The position numbers were made by a program, and so were the translations under genes. A stretch of 64,000 nt of DNA, from the NCBI RefSeq assembly GCF_037975245.1, contig NC_092572.1, positions 1,461,501 through 1,525,500 on the forward strand. Direction: 5' to 3'. A model generated the notes under the pieces. That model was given only the letters and a program-made list of their open reading frames with translations, was not told where the DNA came from and searched no databases. Shown one piece after another: positions 62,018 to 64,000 of this stretch (position 1 is the first letter of the stretch; the number at the start of each line of letters is the position of its first letter). Origin of the DNA: Apostichopus japonicus. Taxonomy: Eukaryota > Echinodermata > Holothuroidea > Aspidochirotida > Stichopodidae.

Positions 62018-62299
62018 CTTGCTGCAAAGTAAATTTCTGCTATACAAATGCAAGTGCGACACTCTTGTATCATTGGATTTGTTATCGTGTACATGTAATG
62101 ATGGGACAGTTTTCTTTGATTATCAATGGCATTGCCATGTCATGCTTAAGCATTCATCATAACTGTTTGAACAATATGAATAATATTCTCTTAACAGAAA
62201 TTAAGGACAGTACAATTTATTTAAAGCTTTACTTGGGAAGACAATATAGAGTGTTATAATTCCTTGAAACTGCTCCAACCGGCCGCTGTAATTAAAATT

Positions 62300-62765
62300 T
62301 AAAATAAAACAAAGCTGTAAGCAAACTGTTATCCACCAATCGCCTGTGTTAGAGAATGTGTCAAAGTTAGAGGGCCTGGCGTTTCGATCCTAGCAGGATC
62401 TTCTCCAGAGGCTGAATGACAAGTCATAGTAACAGAAGGGACCTACACATACGGAATACAGACAGGTTAATGAGCAGGGTGAACACAAAAGAGAAGATGT
62501 AAGATGATTAGTGGACAAGGGATGGAGAGAAGAAAGAAACCAACAAGGGGATCGTTCCTAGCAGGATCTTCTCCAGAGGCTGAATGACAGGTCATAGTAA
62601 CAGAAGGGACCTACACACGGAATACAGACAGGTTAATGAGCAGTGTGAACACAAAAGAGAAGATGTAAGATGATTAGTGGACAAGGTATGGGGAGAAGAA
62701 AGAAACCAACAGGGGAAAGAGGAGAGGTAGGAGATAAACTGAAGACAGACAAAGAAGAGTAATTT
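62300..62765 (+). repeat. Dispersed repeat copy with internal 154-bp duplication
   Basis: Same family as 2561-2900. The section from CTAGCAGGATCTTCTCCAGA to AAGAAAGAAACCAACA occurs twice in direct orientation (about 62386-62549 and 62548-62717), which lengthens this copy. Ends: an A-rich start near 62300 and GAGGTAGGAGATAAACTGA near 62740. Confidence 0.7.
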
Positions 62766-64000
62766 AAATTACATATATTCATATCATGAGGCTTACAATA
62801 TACTCCTGTACATTATCGATGGTATTGGATTGGAAGAATATGAATGAACTGGTGAGGATCATGAGTGTAAAACTGTTGTACTGAGTTAATAACCAATACC
62901 GCCAACTTACACACCGGTTCTAATACAATAGTCCAAAGGGTAGTTAGGGTATACTTGAACTTGAAGGCCGATAACTTCAGATGAACCGCAGCATGCGCAC
63001 ATCTAGTATACAGCTTAGTGTCAAAGTCAGGGTACCGAGACCGAAAGAGAGCAAAATGGCTATGAATTAAAACTGTCACGTCGGGTGGCTTCCTATTCAA
63101 CATTTTAACTGTACCTCTTATACTCTAATTTGTGATGTCCGTATGTTCCTTCTTATTTCTCGTTCATTCTTTTTAAGGGATGTTCCCATACAAACCCTCA
63201 CTTCTGAATGTGTTACCTTTAATAGAAAACTCAATTTCAAATAGGTTGTTTACTTCATGATAATGCTGTTTTCTCACTTTTAGATCCTGTCCACAGCCCC
63301 TGGATGTGAAATTTAATAATTTAATTGACGACATTAATAGTTTTTCTAATTATGATCTCAATTATCATGTTTATAATACTTTTCTTTGTCTTGCCAGTAC
63401 TACTGTGCCCAATAGGTTAATATACGGTTCATGTCCTTCTAAGTCATGGTCACTGTAAAGGAAATTGTGCGTACTGTTGTGATCGACATGTAAAGTTGTA
63501 TTTCGACTTTAACCATTTAAGGATTTGCTTAAAATCTTCTCTATCCGTCAATGACTCTAAAGTGAAAGGTTTTACAATGTCATGTCATATTTCTCATTTA
63601 GTACCTTGAATTAACGTCTTACTTGTGATAATAGCTCCTCTGTGTCAATACTGGACAATTTTGCCTTTGTTGCACTCCCTCTTAGATCAAGATCTATAAA
63701 ACTAAGTCTTTCACTTTCATAATGTAGCTGCTTATATGTACGTTTCGTTACTCCATTACAATTCGTTGTTTTCTACTTTCAACAGTAGTAGGAATAATCC
63801 ACAAGGAATGGGGACTAAGGTTATTTTGTACTCGTGTAATACGAAAAGAAAACAAACAAGATCTTAAATATAATGAACACCCCAAACGAGAACAGTTATA
63901 GGAGTAATCGATATTTAGCAATAAGATTATTTTTTTGTTATTAAGAAGAAACATAAATTCTGTTATTATGCTAGACTTTATAAGTATTCTGGTAACATCA

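Larger units (their letters stand above)
59382..64000. other. Upstream flank of gene 3 to window end, mostly non-coding
   Basis: Contains the presumed promoter of gene 3 (no clear element recognised), one tentative exon (61865-62017) and a dispersed repeat copy (62300-62765). Frames near 62813-63103 and 63300-63470 show no recognisable protein pattern. Confidence 0.4.

Overview
This is an intron-rich, AT-rich animal genome segment. Bacterial-style operons and long open frames are absent; the coding signal is in short exons with GT-AG borders and matching phases. The gene families (secreted/membrane Ig receptors, a diverged receptor tyrosine kinase family, a NACHT protein) and the many hAT-like, CACTA-like and non-LTR elements suggest a marine invertebrate deuterostome, possibly an echinoderm. 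That placement is inference; nothing in the sequence names the species.

Layout. 1-4786: intergenic, with a tandem repeat, a dispersed repeat copy and TA microsatellites. 4787-17062 (+): receptor gene 1, with a signal peptide, one cysteine-rich Ig-like domain, a stalk of duplicated microexons, a transmembrane helix and a kinase-like domain. It carries a premature stop and apparent frameshifts, and its kinase half is split by a 4.6 kb CACTA-like element containing a 1.4 kb foldback palindrome. 17063-35343: mostly non-coding, with segmental duplications and a tandem duplication (about 21.3-25.0 kb) in which three transposon insertions each have an empty site in the other copy. 35442-44854 (+): receptor gene 2, a paralogue of gene 1 with two Ig-like domains and a pseudokinase domain; all 16 exons join in phase apart from one 1-nt frameshift. 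45640-48760 (-): decayed non-LTR retrotransposon. 51854-59381 (-): receptor gene 3, for which eight exons join without a break into a 780-residue protein with signal peptide, two Ig-like domains, one transmembrane helix, a NACHT NTPase domain and a short LRR-like tail. 59382-64000: mostly non-coding, with one tentative exon and a dispersed repeat.

The three receptors share a plan: a signal-peptide exon ending in phase 1, Ig exons of phase 1-1, then a transmembrane exon followed by a signalling domain (kinase-like or NACHT). The locus reads as a small cluster of putative immune-type receptors in which one ectodomain design is coupled to two different cytoplasmic modules. The Ig-TM-NACHT gene is the most unusual item: NACHT proteins are normally cytosolic, and this one is predicted to be membrane-anchored. 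Exon borders and domain names come from reading splice motifs and protein patterns by eye; no search was run.
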